This document shows positions 1 to 8,396 of a DNA stretch of 64,000 nt, one piece after another. The DNA lies in contig NZ_PIQC01000010.1 of NCBI RefSeq assembly GCF_003987255.1, positions 1 to 64,000 on the forward strand, read 5' to 3'. Source of the DNA: Idiomarina ramblicola (GTDB lineage: Bacteria > Pseudomonadota > Gammaproteobacteria > Enterobacterales > Alteromonadaceae). Made by a program: the position numbers and the translations under genes. Under the pieces are notes generated by a model. It saw only the letters and a list, made by a program, of their open reading frames with translations, was not told where the DNA came from and ran no database searches. Numbering within the stretch: position 1 is the first letter of the stretch; each line of letters starts with the position of its first letter.

Positions 1-73
1 GAAATGAGTCCAACTTTATGGGGTCACTTCAAAAATCAGCGGGCTTTTTTCTGTCTGATATTCAGCGAAGAAA

Positions 74-739
74 TTACCTTAGGCTCAGCAACTCCGGCTG
101 TGGCAGAACGAAATAGAAGATCGAAAAGAAGTGAAACACACTGCCCGCCAGTACAAACAAGTGCCAAATGGCATGGTGATACGGCAGCGTTTTCCACACA
201 TAAAAAATAACACCGAAGGTGTACGCTAAACCGCCAGCGACAAGCAGCATCAAACCACCAGTATCAACATTGTCTATCATGGGCTTTATCGCGATAAGTG
301 CCATCCAGCCCATGCCAAGATACAAACTTAGCGACAGCCACTTTATTCGCTTTTTCATACCAAGTTCAAGAATCACACCTAACAATGCGATACTCCAGGC
401 GACACCTAATAATGTCCAGCCCCAGGCGCCTCTGAGATTAATAAGCGCAAATGGCGTATATGTACCGGCTATCAGTACGTAAATAGCCGCATGATCCAGC
501 TGCTGGAACACCGCTTTAATTTTTGGCCAGGGGAATGCGTGATAAAGCGTAGAGGCCGTATAAAGCAGAATAAGACTCGCACCGTAGACACTCACTGCGA
601 CCACGTGGAAAGCATCACCGTAAGTTGAAGTCCACACTAGCATAACAACCAAAGCAGCTACGCTTAAAACAGCACCCACGCCATGGGTCAGAGCGTGGGC
701 AATTTCTTCCATTGCCGAATAGGCTTTATGTTGGCTCAT
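74..739 (-). CDS. Hemolysin III family (PAQR/YqfA-like) membrane protein
   Basis: This is a 221-residue polytopic inner-membrane protein with about seven hydrophobic segments and the family's conserved histidines: an N-terminal ALTHG, a YHAF, a central LDHAAIY followed by GTYTPF, and a C-terminal HAIWHLFV. These match the hemolysin III/PAQR fold, whose members are metal-dependent hydrolase-like membrane proteins; the bacterial substrate is not established. Its start overlaps the end of the upstream small gene by 4 bases, so the two are probably translated from one message. Despite the family name, nothing here points to a secreted toxin. The family assignment is secure and the function is not. 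Confidence 0.9.
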   Translation of the reverse strand: MSQHKAYSAMEEIAHALTHGVGAVLSVAALVVMLVWTSTYGDAFHVVAVSVYGASLILLYTASTLYHAFPWPKIKAVFQQLDHAAIYVLIAGTYTPFALINLRGAWGWTLLGVAWSIALLGVILELGMKKRIKWLSLSLYLGMGWMALIAIKPMIDNVDTGGLMLLVAGGLAYTFGVIFYVWKTLPYHHAIWHLFVLAGSVFHFFSIFYFVLPQPELLSLR

Positions 740-1017
740 CCTCTCTCCAACCCGGGGGTTTCATAGCCTTTACTGATATTTTTAAGGGCCCGTATAAACT
801 GATCGTACTGTCTCTCGTTGTCATAATTCAGGTGATACGAGTTATGAAATTGCAACGTCAGCTTCACTCCATGCCCTTCTAAAAAAACGGTATACCCATC
901 GTGGTCAGTGTAAGCTTCAATTCCTTCTAAATAGTGACGCCCCTGACGTGCCTCACCATGAGTGTGTATTTTTTCGTACGCATCCAACATCAGTTTGTTA
1001 TCAAGTTCGTTTTTCAT
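736..1017 (-). CDS. DUF3081-like small protein
   Basis: This small soluble protein has about 93 residues. I placed the start at the internal Met (MKNELDNK) because a GAGGTG ribosome-binding site lies just before it; an in-frame ATG five codons upstream lacks one. The pattern of an N-terminal helix, a GxxxxGRHYLEG-type turn, a DHDGYTVFLEG strand and an FHNSYHLNYD segment resembles the uncharacterised DUF3081 family of marine gammaproteobacteria. It overlaps the hemolysin III gene by 4 bases and is divergent from the TetR-type regulator, so the AcrR-like operator lies in its promoter region. No function can be assigned; the DUF assignment is from memory of the family. Confidence 0.7.
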   Translation of the reverse strand: MKNELDNKLMLDAYEKIHTHGEARQGRHYLEGIEAYTDHDGYTVFLEGHGVKLTLQFHNSYHLNYDNERQYDQFIRALKNISKGYETPGLERG

Positions 1018-1124
1018 CACACACCTCAGCATTTTTTACTAAATGTATACCTTTATTATTAGGGCGGAAATCCCATTCCACAACCGCTTTTACCTAATTG
1101 TTTCGAAAACCTTGTATTAGAATA

Positions 1125-1148
1125 TACATACATTGATGCATGATTAAA
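1125..1148. promoter_or_regulatory. AcrR-type operator
   Basis: The stretch starting TACATACATTGATGCATG reproduces the left half and centre of the known E. coli AcrR operator (TACATACATT, then ATG-ATG spacing), with a weaker right half. It sits about 50 bases before the start of an AcrR-like gene, so it is most simply an autoregulatory site. It could also control the divergent DUF3081/hemolysin III pair. The match was made by eye. Confidence 0.6.
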
Positions 1149-1196
1149 CAAAAGCCGTTATAATAATGAACGAATGTTAAGAAACTGGAGCCCCAA

Positions 1197-1811
1197 ATGG
1201 TTCGACGCACAAAAGAAGACGCAATGGAGACCCGCGCCAAATTATTGGATGCTGCTGAAGCTTTATTCAGTGAGAACGGAGTGACCCATACGTCTATGAT
1301 GCAAGTGGCCGAAAAAGCTGGTGTCACTCGCGGTGCTATCTACCATCACTTTGAGAATAAGATGGATCTCATTGAGTCACTGATGGGACGCGTCAAACTG
1401 CCTATTGATGAAATGCGTGAGCAAATCGCTGAAGGTTCCGAGTTTGATCCTATGGTGGAAATTAAAGGGCGTTCAAAAGAGTTTATCAGTCGCGTTCAGG
1501 ACGACCCTCAAGTCCGTTCTCTGGCCAGTATTTTACTGCATAAATGCGAATACATTGACGAAGTAAACCCGATTAAATTGCGACACGTAAGCGGTCGTAA
1601 TGAATGCATCTGTGATATTGAAAAACTTTTTGAATCGGCTATTGAGAAAGGGGACTTAGCCACAACAGTAGATGCCCGAATTGCCGTCATTGGTCTTTTC
1701 TCTTTGGTCGACGGACTGATTTATAACTGGTTACTCGCACCAGACTATTTTCCTTTAGTAGAGTACGGGAACAAAGCCATCGACAGTTACATTAATGGCT
1801 TAATACGTTAG
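1197..1811 (+). CDS. TetR/AcrR family transcriptional repressor
   Basis: This 204-residue regulator has an N-terminal TetR helix-turn-helix at about residues 10-57 (LLDAAEALFSENG, then VAEKAGVTRGAIYHHFENK) and an AcrR/TtgR-like ligand-binding C-terminal domain. The opening MVRRTKEDAMETR is very close to AcrR and TtgR proteins, which repress RND multidrug efflux operons. No efflux genes lie beside it: the divergent neighbour is a DUF3081/hemolysin III pair and the downstream neighbour is a convergent mgtC-like gene that overlaps it by 4 bases. An Acr-type operator lies upstream. It probably autoregulates and acts on a remote pump, or controls the divergent pair. Confidence 0.9.
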   Translation: MVRRTKEDAMETRAKLLDAAEALFSENGVTHTSMMQVAEKAGVTRGAIYHHFENKMDLIESLMGRVKLPIDEMREQIAEGSEFDPMVEIKGRSKEFISRVQDDPQVRSLASILLHKCEYIDEVNPIKLRHVSGRNECICDIEKLFESAIEKGDLATTVDARIAVIGLFSLVDGLIYNWLLAPDYFPLVEYGNKAIDSYINGLIR

Positions 1812-2308
1812 AGCTCGTTGCTGTCGCCGCGGCGACGACGCCAACCGCTGTATTTTCGGTGAACACCACGGGTTAACGATTGGAACGTGTCTTCAAGTAA
1901 GTCAACGCCGAGCAATACACCGACAATAACCAGCGACAACACAATCCCCACACCATACATGCCGAGACCAACAGCAATACCAATGGCCGCCAAAGCCCAG
2001 ATAGTTGCAGCCGATGTGACGCCAACCACCACACCGTCGCGCGCCAACATGACACCGGCCCCCAAAAAGCCGATACCGGTAATAATTTGGCCTATCACCC
2101 GCGATGGATCGCTACCCTGGCTGACCACAGAAGAACCGCCCACCAAAAATAGGTAAGTGCCTAGAATAATCAACGCGGAGGTTCTGATACCAACCGGCTT
2201 ACCACGAATTTGTCTTTCCAGACCCACGATAGCACCACACAAAAGTGCGGTGCCTATCCCTTCCCAGGAGTACGGGCCCAACTCCTGAACGATTTTCCAG
2301 TCAATCAC
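1808..2308 (-). CDS. MgtC/SapB family membrane protein
   Basis: This 166-residue protein has the MgtC N-terminal transmembrane domain: ALLCGAIVGLERQIRGKPVGIRTSALIILG, then GQIITGIGFLGAGVMLARDG and VTSAATIWALAAIGIAVGLGMYG. The GLERQ, GxRT and GIGFLGAG signatures are all intact. It lacks the C-terminal ACT-like domain of Salmonella MgtC, so it is the short SapB-like form. Family members have been linked to magnesium limitation and to modulation of the F1Fo ATP synthase, but the role of short forms is unclear. The gene starts 3 bases after the flavin reductase gene upstream, so the two are probably co-transcribed. Confidence 0.9.
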   Translation of the reverse strand: MIDWKIVQELGPYSWEGIGTALLCGAIVGLERQIRGKPVGIRTSALIILGTYLFLVGGSSVVSQGSDPSRVIGQIITGIGFLGAGVMLARDGVVVGVTSAATIWALAAIGIAVGLGMYGVGIVLSLVIVGVLLGVDLLEDTFQSLTRGVHRKYSGWRRRRGDSNEL

Positions 2309-2311
2309 GAA

Positions 2312-2827
2312 TCAGTCCTTTCCCTGCTCCAGGAAGCTTTTTAAAAAGCTTTCATCCATTGCGGCAATAGCTTCAGCGCTGGCATTAGGGCAACTGGCGC
2401 ACACAGGAGCCGTCCACGCTTTTACATTCGCCAGTATGTCGCGCAAGTGACTGACCGCGCGCAAGCCGCCTAAACCGCCAGGAGAGGCAGCAGCCAATAA
2501 CACGGTTTTACCGGACCATGCGCCCGTATCAAGCCTTGATACCCAGTCAATCGCATTTTTTACCAACGGCGATACCGACGAGTTGTATTCAGGGCTTACC
2601 AAAACCACTTTCGATGCCGCTTGAATTTTCTCGCCCAACTTTTTCATTGGCTCAGGCACTCCGTCTGCGGCTTCTAAATCACCATGGTAAATTGGAGCAT
2701 CCAGCGCATCAGCATCAACCAGCTCGTAGCGAATACCGTTTTTATCTGCCACTTCTGCTAAACGGTGCTTTAGCTTGGTATTAAGCGAATCTTTACGGCG
2801 GCTGCCTCCAATAAATAAAACAGTCAT
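2312..2827 (-). CDS. NAD(P)H-dependent FMN reductase
   Basis: This 171-residue flavodoxin-fold protein belongs to the NADPH-dependent FMN reductase family. It has the N-terminal phosphate loop GGSRRKDSLNTKL, the VLVSPEYNSSVSPLVKNAIDWVSR flavin segment and an AAASPGGLGGLRA loop. It is expected to reduce FMN, quinones or azo compounds in the cytoplasm using NAD(P)H. It lies between mgtC and a DUF2959 lipoprotein gene, with a 12-base gap to the latter, consistent with one minus-strand transcript running from the Pmp3-like gene to mgtC. The physiological substrate is not visible from sequence. Confidence 0.88.
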   Translation of the reverse strand: MTVLFIGGSRRKDSLNTKLKHRLAEVADKNGIRYELVDADALDAPIYHGDLEAADGVPEPMKKLGEKIQAASKVVLVSPEYNSSVSPLVKNAIDWVSRLDTGAWSGKTVLLAAASPGGLGGLRAVSHLRDILANVKAWTAPVCASCPNASAEAIAAMDESFLKSFLEQGKD

Positions 2828-2839
2828 AGTATCTCCTAA

Positions 2840-3490
2840 TCAGTCAGATTGAGAATCTTGCATGGCTTCAATAAAGCGGTTTGACTCAGTTACTGCTGCT
2901 TCCATATCCTTTATTAATACGGAAATGTCGTTTTGCAGATTACTGAATTCACCACGAATGGCATCAATCGCCTTCGCGTTCAGGTTATGCTTCAGATAAA
3001 GCACGTTGTCCTGCATTTTATCCAGCACCGGCTGCATCTTGTCTGCCGCACGCTCCATCACCCTCAGTAATTCGGCATAACGACGTTCAGTCTCGCGCAA
3101 CTGTCGCTCGCTTTCGCGGCGCATCGTGTCATTGCTGTATTCACTCAGTTCTTCGCTCCACTCGTCGAATAAGTCATTGGCCACCTCATCGACTTCATCA
3201 ATACGACTGCGAACCTTCTGCGCAGCGTCTTTACTGTCTTCGTAATCGCCACTCAATGCATTGTATTGTTCTTCCAGCTTGCCACCATCAATATTCAGCA
3301 TCTCATCCAGACGCTCTAACGCTGATCGAAACTCTTCCTGAGCATCGGTTTGCGAATCGCGCGCATCATCGACTCTATCGACTAAAATATCGCGTTTTTC
3401 CACGCCAAATTTTTCCATTGTGCCGTAGTAAGCGCTCTGACATGCTGACAGCATAAATACCGCGACTAACGGCAGTGTCCATTTTTTCAT
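2840..3490 (-). CDS. DUF2959 family lipoprotein
   Basis: This 216-residue protein has a signal peptide ending in a lipobox (LSAC, Cys at about residue 17), so it should be a lipid-anchored periplasmic protein. The mature part is almost wholly charged and helical, with heptad-like stretches between about residues 40 and 210, suggesting an extended coiled coil. The segment MEKFGVEKRDILVDRVDDARDSQTDAQEEF is the hallmark I recall for DUF2959. It overlaps the upstream small membrane-protein gene by 4 bases. Its role is unknown; an envelope structural or stress function is only a guess. Confidence 0.85.
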   Translation of the reverse strand: MKKWTLPLVAVFMLSACQSAYYGTMEKFGVEKRDILVDRVDDARDSQTDAQEEFRSALERLDEMLNIDGGKLEEQYNALSGDYEDSKDAAQKVRSRIDEVDEVANDLFDEWSEELSEYSNDTMRRESERQLRETERRYAELLRVMERAADKMQPVLDKMQDNVLYLKHNLNAKAIDAIRGEFSNLQNDISVLIKDMEAAVTESNRFIEAMQDSQSD

Positions 3491-3726
3491 TTGTCACCTC
3501 GTGCAGCTTTAATTAAACGTTCATCGCGTTTGTCCTTGTGGTAACCATGCACCGCGATAATGGCATGAATGATGGCAATGAGGTAAACAACCCCGAAAGC
3601 ACCAAGCGTAAAAATAAACAAAACCACGCCAACCACGGCAATTATTGCATTAAAAATTGCCTGAAATATTTTACCTGTCAGTAAAATCGCAATTGGAGGA
3701 AATAAAATCGCTAAAATATACAACAT
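3487..3726 (-). CDS. YqaE/Pmp3-family small membrane protein
   Basis: I placed the start at the Met of MLYILAILFPP because AAGGAG precedes it at proper spacing; this gives 79 residues, and the longer 91-residue reading lacks a good site. The protein is two transmembrane helices (AILFPPIAILLTGKIFQAIFNAI and VLFIFTLGAFGVVYLIAIIHAIIAVHGY) and a basic tail. It resembles the Pmp3/YqaE stress-induced proteolipid family, members of which affect membrane potential and salt tolerance, though the usual central motif is diverged. It is coupled to the DUF2959 lipoprotein gene by a 4-base overlap. The family call is moderately sure. Confidence 0.7.
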   Translation of the reverse strand: MLYILAILFPPIAILLTGKIFQAIFNAIIAVVGVVLFIFTLGAFGVVYLIAIIHAIIAVHGYHKDKRDERLIKAARGDK

Positions 3727-3796
3727 CGTGTTCTCCTTGCATTGAATGACACCTCTTTCCAATTAAGAGACATTCCTTAACTAAAAGCAAATTAAA

Positions 3797-4519
3797 TCAA
3801 TAAGGTAAAGCGGAACCGTCCCAGTGCCATAACCCACCGGACTGCTCAGGTTTCAAGTGTTTCACTACTTCGACTATTCGTTCTGCTGACAATTCCGGCG
3901 AATACAGTTTATTGGCGGCAATCCGCTGCTGAAACGGTTTCGATAATTCGGTATCGGTTGTACCCGGGTGTATTGCTGCTACACACAGCTCTTTATGAGT
4001 TCGCCTCAACTCGACAGAAGCGGTTTTCAGCAACATATTTAACGCCGCCTTGCTCGAGCGATAAGCATACCAACCGCCCAGATAATTATCTTCAATACTG
4101 CCCACTTTCGCCGACAACTGAACCCAGAACCACGTCTTCTTCCGATCCAGAATTGGCACAAACGCTTTTAGCGCTAATAACGGTTTTATCGCATTAACAG
4201 AAAACAACTTAGTCAGGTTGTCCGCCGTAATATCTGATAACTTTTTTTCTGGAAACGTCTGCTCATCATGCAGCATACCAATAGTTGAAATGACTCCCGT
4301 CAGCTGCTTACCGCCACTTTTAAAGTCACTCACCCACGCACTCAACGAGTCTTCACTGTAGTCATCAATTTGGCAGTAGGTAATTTTACCCGAGTCAAAT
4401 AACCCAGTTTGAGGCTGGCGAGACAACGCAATGATCTCTTCATCAGGAAACTGACTGTGTAATTCCAGTGTTAAGGCTTGGCCTAATCCACCACCGGCAC
4501 CCAATACCACCATTGCCAT
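3797..4519 (-). CDS. Short-chain dehydrogenase/reductase (CsgA/C-factor-like)
   Basis: This 240-residue Rossmann-fold oxidoreductase has the N-terminal nucleotide loop VVLGAGGGLGQAL, a VISTIGMLHDE segment where SDRs bind cofactor, a catalytic-region serine in VQLSAKVGSIEDN and the YAYRSSKAALNMLLK helix carrying the catalytic Tyr-x-x-x-Lys. HPGTTDTELSKPF matches the HPGxxxT loop of C-factor/CsgA-like SDRs. The cofactor and substrate are not determined. It stands alone on the minus strand, divergent from yihY. Confidence 0.88.
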   Translation of the reverse strand: MAMVVLGAGGGLGQALTLELHSQFPDEEIIALSRQPQTGLFDSGKITYCQIDDYSEDSLSAWVSDFKSGGKQLTGVISTIGMLHDEQTFPEKKLSDITADNLTKLFSVNAIKPLLALKAFVPILDRKKTWFWVQLSAKVGSIEDNYLGGWYAYRSSKAALNMLLKTASVELRRTHKELCVAAIHPGTTDTELSKPFQQRIAANKLYSPELSAERIVEVVKHLKPEQSGGLWHWDGSALPY

Positions 4520-4588
4520 TTGCGCTACTCTCTATCATGATAGTTTATACTTCCCTACGTTATTTAAACTGGATTAGCTCAGTACACC

Positions 4589-5443
4589 ATGATGCAACTT
4601 GACTGGAAATCGTATTTCGAACACACCTTAGGCTTTCTCAAGTACTTTGGGCAAAGGTTTAACAGTGACAATACGAATATTACCGCCGGGCACTTAACTT
4701 ATGTCTCTATGCTGTCGCTCGTGCCGCTGTTAGTGGTCATGTTTACGGTTTTTTCTGCTTTCCCCATGTTTGAAGAGCTACAGGAAAACCTTGAGCAGGC
4801 GTTGTTTGCTAATTTACTCCCCACCTCGGGCGAACAACTGGAGCAATACCTGAATGAGTTCGTGACCAATGCCTCAAAAATGACAGCCATTGGCGTTGGC
4901 TTTCTGTTCATTGTCGCCATCATGCTCATGTCAGCCATTGATAAAGCACTGAATAATATCTGGCGAGACTCCAGCAGCAGACATTGGTTAGTGTCTTTTG
5001 CGGTTTACTGGATGCTACTGACACTCGGACCGGTGCTTATCGGTTCCGGCCTGGCAGCGACGTCTTATTTGATCTCGCTCAGTCAGTTTGCTGATGAATA
5101 TGTTTCCGGTATACAGAACCTTGTGTTGTGGTTCGTACCCATTGTAACCTCTTTTGTGTTTTTTGTGCTCATGTATCAGTTGGTGCCTAACCGCCAGGTT
5201 AAGTTCCGCTATGCCGCTTTTGGTGCGGTTATTGCGGCACTTCTGTTTGAACTGAGTAAACAGTTATTTTCTTTGTACATTACTTTTTTCCCGACTTATC
5301 AGGCCATTTACGGCGCACTGGCAACCATCCCTATTCTCATTGTGTGGATTTACCTGTCTTGGTTGATTGTACTTATTGGCGCGGTATTAACCGTCAGCTT
5401 AGAGGAGTATCAGTTACAACAGCCTGAGCCGAAGTCTGATTGA
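4589..5443 (+). CDS. yihY: YihY family inner-membrane protein
   Basis: This 284-residue polytopic protein has about six transmembrane segments. The opening GHLTYVSMLSLVPLLVVMFTVFSAFP and the later LVPNRQVKFRYAAFGAVIAALLFELSKQLFSLYI are the YihY/BrkB signatures. It was once annotated as RNase BN, which is now known to be wrong. Its membrane function is not settled. Two adjacent ATG codons can serve as start. The following genes are dtd and yiiD, exactly as in E. coli, which supports orthology. Confidence 0.93.
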   Translation: MMQLDWKSYFEHTLGFLKYFGQRFNSDNTNITAGHLTYVSMLSLVPLLVVMFTVFSAFPMFEELQENLEQALFANLLPTSGEQLEQYLNEFVTNASKMTAIGVGFLFIVAIMLMSAIDKALNNIWRDSSSRHWLVSFAVYWMLLTLGPVLIGSGLAATSYLISLSQFADEYVSGIQNLVLWFVPIVTSFVFFVLMYQLVPNRQVKFRYAAFGAVIAALLFELSKQLFSLYITFFPTYQAIYGALATIPILIVWIYLSWLIVLIGAVLTVSLEEYQLQQPEPKSD

Positions 5444-5497
5444 CCTGCTTCGCGTTTTCGCCGAACATAGCCGTTCTGTTTTTGAAGGGTACATATC

Positions 5498-5935
5498 ATG
5501 ATAGGACTGATTCAGCGCGTTAGTCGTGCCAAGGTCACTGTCGCCGATGAGGTTGTCGGCGCCATCGACCACGGGCTATTGGTTTTGTTGGGAGTGGAAC
5601 ATCAAGACGACGAAGTCAGTGCAGAAAAGTTAGCTCAGCGCATTGCCCATTATCGCGTTTTTAGTGACGCCGAAGGCAAAATGAATAACAGCGTTGTCGA
5701 TCAACAAGGCAAAGTGCTGGTTGTTTCTCAGTTCACACTGGCAGCAGATACCCGTAAAGGTCGTCGCCCCAGTTTCTCATCGGCAGCAACCCCCGATCAG
5801 GCTCAGCATTTATATCAGGTGTTTTGCGATAAACTAGCTGCTCAGGGCGTTCCGGTAGAAACCGGTCGTTTTGCGGCCGATATGCAAGTCGAGCTGGTCA
5901 ATGATGGTCCGGTCACATTTGAATTAAAGGTATAA
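5498..5935 (+). CDS. dtd: D-aminoacyl-tRNA deacylase Dtd
   Basis: This 145-residue cytoplasmic enzyme hydrolyses D-amino acids, and mischarged glycine, from tRNA as a chirality checkpoint. It begins [15 protein letters not shown] and carries both active-site signatures: [17 protein letters not shown] near residue 78 and the C-terminal NDGPVTFEL holding the Gly-cisPro dipeptide. Length and motifs match E. coli Dtd closely. It follows yihY and precedes the yiiD homologue by 4 bases, suggesting co-transcription of the last two. Confidence 0.97.
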   Translation: MIGLIQRVSRAKVTVADEVVGAIDHGLLVLLGVEHQDDEVSAEKLAQRIAHYRVFSDAEGKMNNSVVDQQGKVLVVSQFTLAADTRKGRRPSFSSAATPDQAQHLYQVFCDKLAAQGVPVETGRFAADMQVELVNDGPVTFELKV

Positions 5936-5939
5936 CTTA

Positions 5940-6842
5940 ATGTATCGCGTTATTACACCAGAAACAGAAGAACAAATTGAGCGTTACTACTACCTTCGCT
6001 GGCGGGTTCTGCGCGAGCCTTTTCAACGCCCTTTAGGCTCTGAACAAGACGAGTACGACCAGGTGGGTCATCACCGAATGGTGGTAAATGAGGCTGACGA
6101 AGCCGTTGCGGTTGGCCGGCTGCATTTTAACAGCCCGGAAGAAGCACAAATACGCTTTATGGCGGTTGCACCTGAATACCGAGGTGAAGGTCATGGGGTC
6201 GCTATTATCTACGCGCTTGAGCTTGCTGCGCGCAAAGAAGGCGCAACGCATGTCGTGATCAACTCACGCGACAATACCATTGGCTTTTATAAGAAATGTG
6301 GTTACGACGTAGCGGAAGAAGCCGATACTGTAAACAACCCGATGGCTGAACATCATTTACGTAAGTCCTTCACTGAGTACAACCGTATTATCTATCGGCC
6401 TGAGTGGTGTACAGAGTTACAGAAAACCTGGCAGGAAGACATTCCTATTTCCGATGCCATGGGCATTAAAATTCATCAATACACCGGGCGTGTGTTCGAA
6501 ACCCGCGCGGTTCTCTCCCGTAACATTAACGTGCACGGCACCATGTTTGCCGGCAGCATTTATTCACTGGGTACCTTAACCTGCTGGGGACTGTTGCATT
6601 TGCAACTATTGGAGCGGGAATTGGAAGGGTCAGTGGTATTAGGTGACGGCAACATTCATTACCATAAACCGGTTACTCAGGAACCTCGGGCAATTGCTCG
6701 ACTCAGTGACGTTACCGGTGATTTTTCGGCGTTAAAACAAGGCAAAAACGCCCGTTTAACACTAAAAGCGCAAATATTGGATGAAGAGCAGCCGGTAGCA
6801 GAATTTACCGGCCGCTTTGTGGTGCTTGCTAAACGGGATTAA
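5940..6842 (+). CDS. yiiD: YiiD-like GNAT acetyltransferase/thioesterase fusion
   Basis: This 300-residue protein has two domains. Residues about 1-145 are a GNAT acyltransferase (IRFMAVAPEYRGEGHGVAIIYALE is the acetyl-CoA loop, FYKKCGYDV the C-terminal motif). Residues about 160-300 are a YiiD_C hotdog thioesterase-like domain (NINVHGTMFAGSIYSLGTLTCWGLLHL). E. coli YiiD (FabY) has the same layout, lies next to dtd, and has been linked to initiation of fatty acid synthesis. The adjacent yihY and dtd copies make orthology likely. The biochemical role here is by analogy only. Confidence 0.9.
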   Translation: MYRVITPETEEQIERYYYLRWRVLREPFQRPLGSEQDEYDQVGHHRMVVNEADEAVAVGRLHFNSPEEAQIRFMAVAPEYRGEGHGVAIIYALELAARKEGATHVVINSRDNTIGFYKKCGYDVAEEADTVNNPMAEHHLRKSFTEYNRIIYRPEWCTELQKTWQEDIPISDAMGIKIHQYTGRVFETRAVLSRNINVHGTMFAGSIYSLGTLTCWGLLHLQLLERELEGSVVLGDGNIHYHKPVTQEPRAIARLSDVTGDFSALKQGKNARLTLKAQILDEEQPVAEFTGRFVVLAKRD

Positions 6843-6851
6843 CCCGTAGAT

Positions 6852-8387
6852 TTAAGCTTCAGATAAAATATGTGGTAGTTGCACCACTGCCGCTAACTCA
6901 CCATGTTGAATCAGGTCACTGGCCGCTTTAATGTCCGGCGCAAAGAAACGGTCTTCCGCATAATATGCCACTTGCTCACGCAAGCAGTTAAATGCGGTTT
7001 CAACCGCAGCCGCACCTTTTAAAGGACGACGGAAATCCAGGCCTTGTGCCGCTTCTAGCCACTCAATCGCAATAATATCACTGACGTTTTTAGCAATGTC
7101 CGTCAACCGACGGGCAGCAAAAGTTGCCATCGACACATGGTCTTCCTGGTTAGCAGAGGTTGGCAGGCTATCCACCGAGGCCGGATGCGCCAAGGTTTTG
7201 TTTTCTGACGCCAATGCCGCGGCAGTAACCTGCGCCAGCATAAAGCCCGAGTTGACTCCACCGTCATTCACCAAAAACGCGGGTAATTTGCTTAAATGGC
7301 TGTCAATGAGCAGGGCACTGCGACGCTCCGATAAAGCGCCAATTTCGCTCGCTGCAATAGCCAGAATATCGGCGGCCATAGCAACTGGCTCTGCGTGGAA
7401 GTTACCACCGGAAATAATATCCTGCTCTTCGCTAAACACCAGTGGGTTGTCAGTAACACCGTTGGCTTCGCGCACTAAAATACCCGAAGCATGCTCAATT
7501 TGGTCTAACACCGCACCCATTACCTGAGGCTGACAACGCAGCGAATATGGGTCCTGCACTTTTTCGCAGTCTTCGTGGTCTTTAGCAATTTCTGAGCTGT
7601 CTGTCAGCACATAACGCAGCATTTCCGCGGCTTTAATTTGCCCTGGTTGTCCGCGCACGGCGTGTACACGCTCATCAAACGGCGCTCGCGAACCCATTGC
7701 GGCTTCAACGGAGGTTGCACCCACAACAATAGCGGCATGGTAATTACGCTCAATGCGGAACAAGCCTGCCAGCGCTAATGCGGTTGATGCCTGGGTACCG
7801 TTTAATAAGGCCAGACCTTCCTTTGGCGCCAGTTCAAAGGGCTCAATACCCGCTATTTTCAGACCTTCTTCGGCACTAAGCACCTCGCCGTTATGGCGGA
7901 CCGTGCCTTCACCCACTAGCGGCAATACCATATGCGCTAATGGCGCTAAATCACCAGACGCGCCCACAGAGCCTTTTTCCGGTATGCACGGATACACTTC
8001 GGCATTCAGTAGTTTGATTAGTGCGTCAACCAACACCGGACGCACACCGGAAAAGCCACGCGACAGAGAGTTAACTTTCAACAGCAGCATTAAACGCACC
8101 ACGGCGTCTTCCATTAAGTCACCGGTGCCGGCCGCATGCGACAACACAATGCGGCGCTGAAGATCAGTCAGGCGCTCCGGAGGAATACGGGTATTCGCTA
8201 ACAGCCCAAAGCCGGTGTTAATACCGTAAACCACACGTCCTTGCTCTAACACATCGGCAACGGTTTTCGCCGAAGTCGCAATGTTGTCTTTCGCTTCATC
8301 AGAAAGTTTTAACGTCTGATGCTGATAAAACCAGCTACGCAGTTCATGTAACTGCAGTTGTCCTGGTTGTAATTCAAAATGACTCAT
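6852..8387 (-). CDS. hutH: Histidine ammonia-lyase
   Basis: This 511-residue cytoplasmic enzyme converts L-histidine to trans-urocanate and ammonia, the first step of histidine catabolism. The Ala-Ser-Gly at residues 143-145, in [14 protein letters not shown], is the tripeptide that cyclises into the MIO electrophilic prosthetic group. The YGINTGFG loop near residue 55 and the [14 protein letters not shown] segment are also diagnostic. It is the last gene of the hutC-hutU-hutH unit, starting 9 bases after the hutU stop, and ends convergently with yiiD. Expression is presumably under HutC control. Confidence 0.98.
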   Translation of the reverse strand: MSHFELQPGQLQLHELRSWFYQHQTLKLSDEAKDNIATSAKTVADVLEQGRVVYGINTGFGLLANTRIPPERLTDLQRRIVLSHAAGTGDLMEDAVVRLMLLLKVNSLSRGFSGVRPVLVDALIKLLNAEVYPCIPEKGSVGASGDLAPLAHMVLPLVGEGTVRHNGEVLSAEEGLKIAGIEPFELAPKEGLALLNGTQASTALALAGLFRIERNYHAAIVVGATSVEAAMGSRAPFDERVHAVRGQPGQIKAAEMLRYVLTDSSEIAKDHEDCEKVQDPYSLRCQPQVMGAVLDQIEHASGILVREANGVTDNPLVFSEEQDIISGGNFHAEPVAMAADILAIAASEIGALSERRSALLIDSHLSKLPAFLVNDGGVNSGFMLAQVTAAALASENKTLAHPASVDSLPTSANQEDHVSMATFAARRLTDIAKNVSDIIAIEWLEAAQGLDFRRPLKGAAAVETAFNCLREQVAYYAEDRFFAPDIKAASDLIQHGELAAVVQLPHILSEA

Positions 8388-8396
8388 GCAACCTCC

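Noticed and set aside
4-210. Plus-strand open frame at the window start
   Set aside because: It overlaps the end of the well-supported hemolysin III gene on the other strand and has no protein-like pattern or ribosome site.
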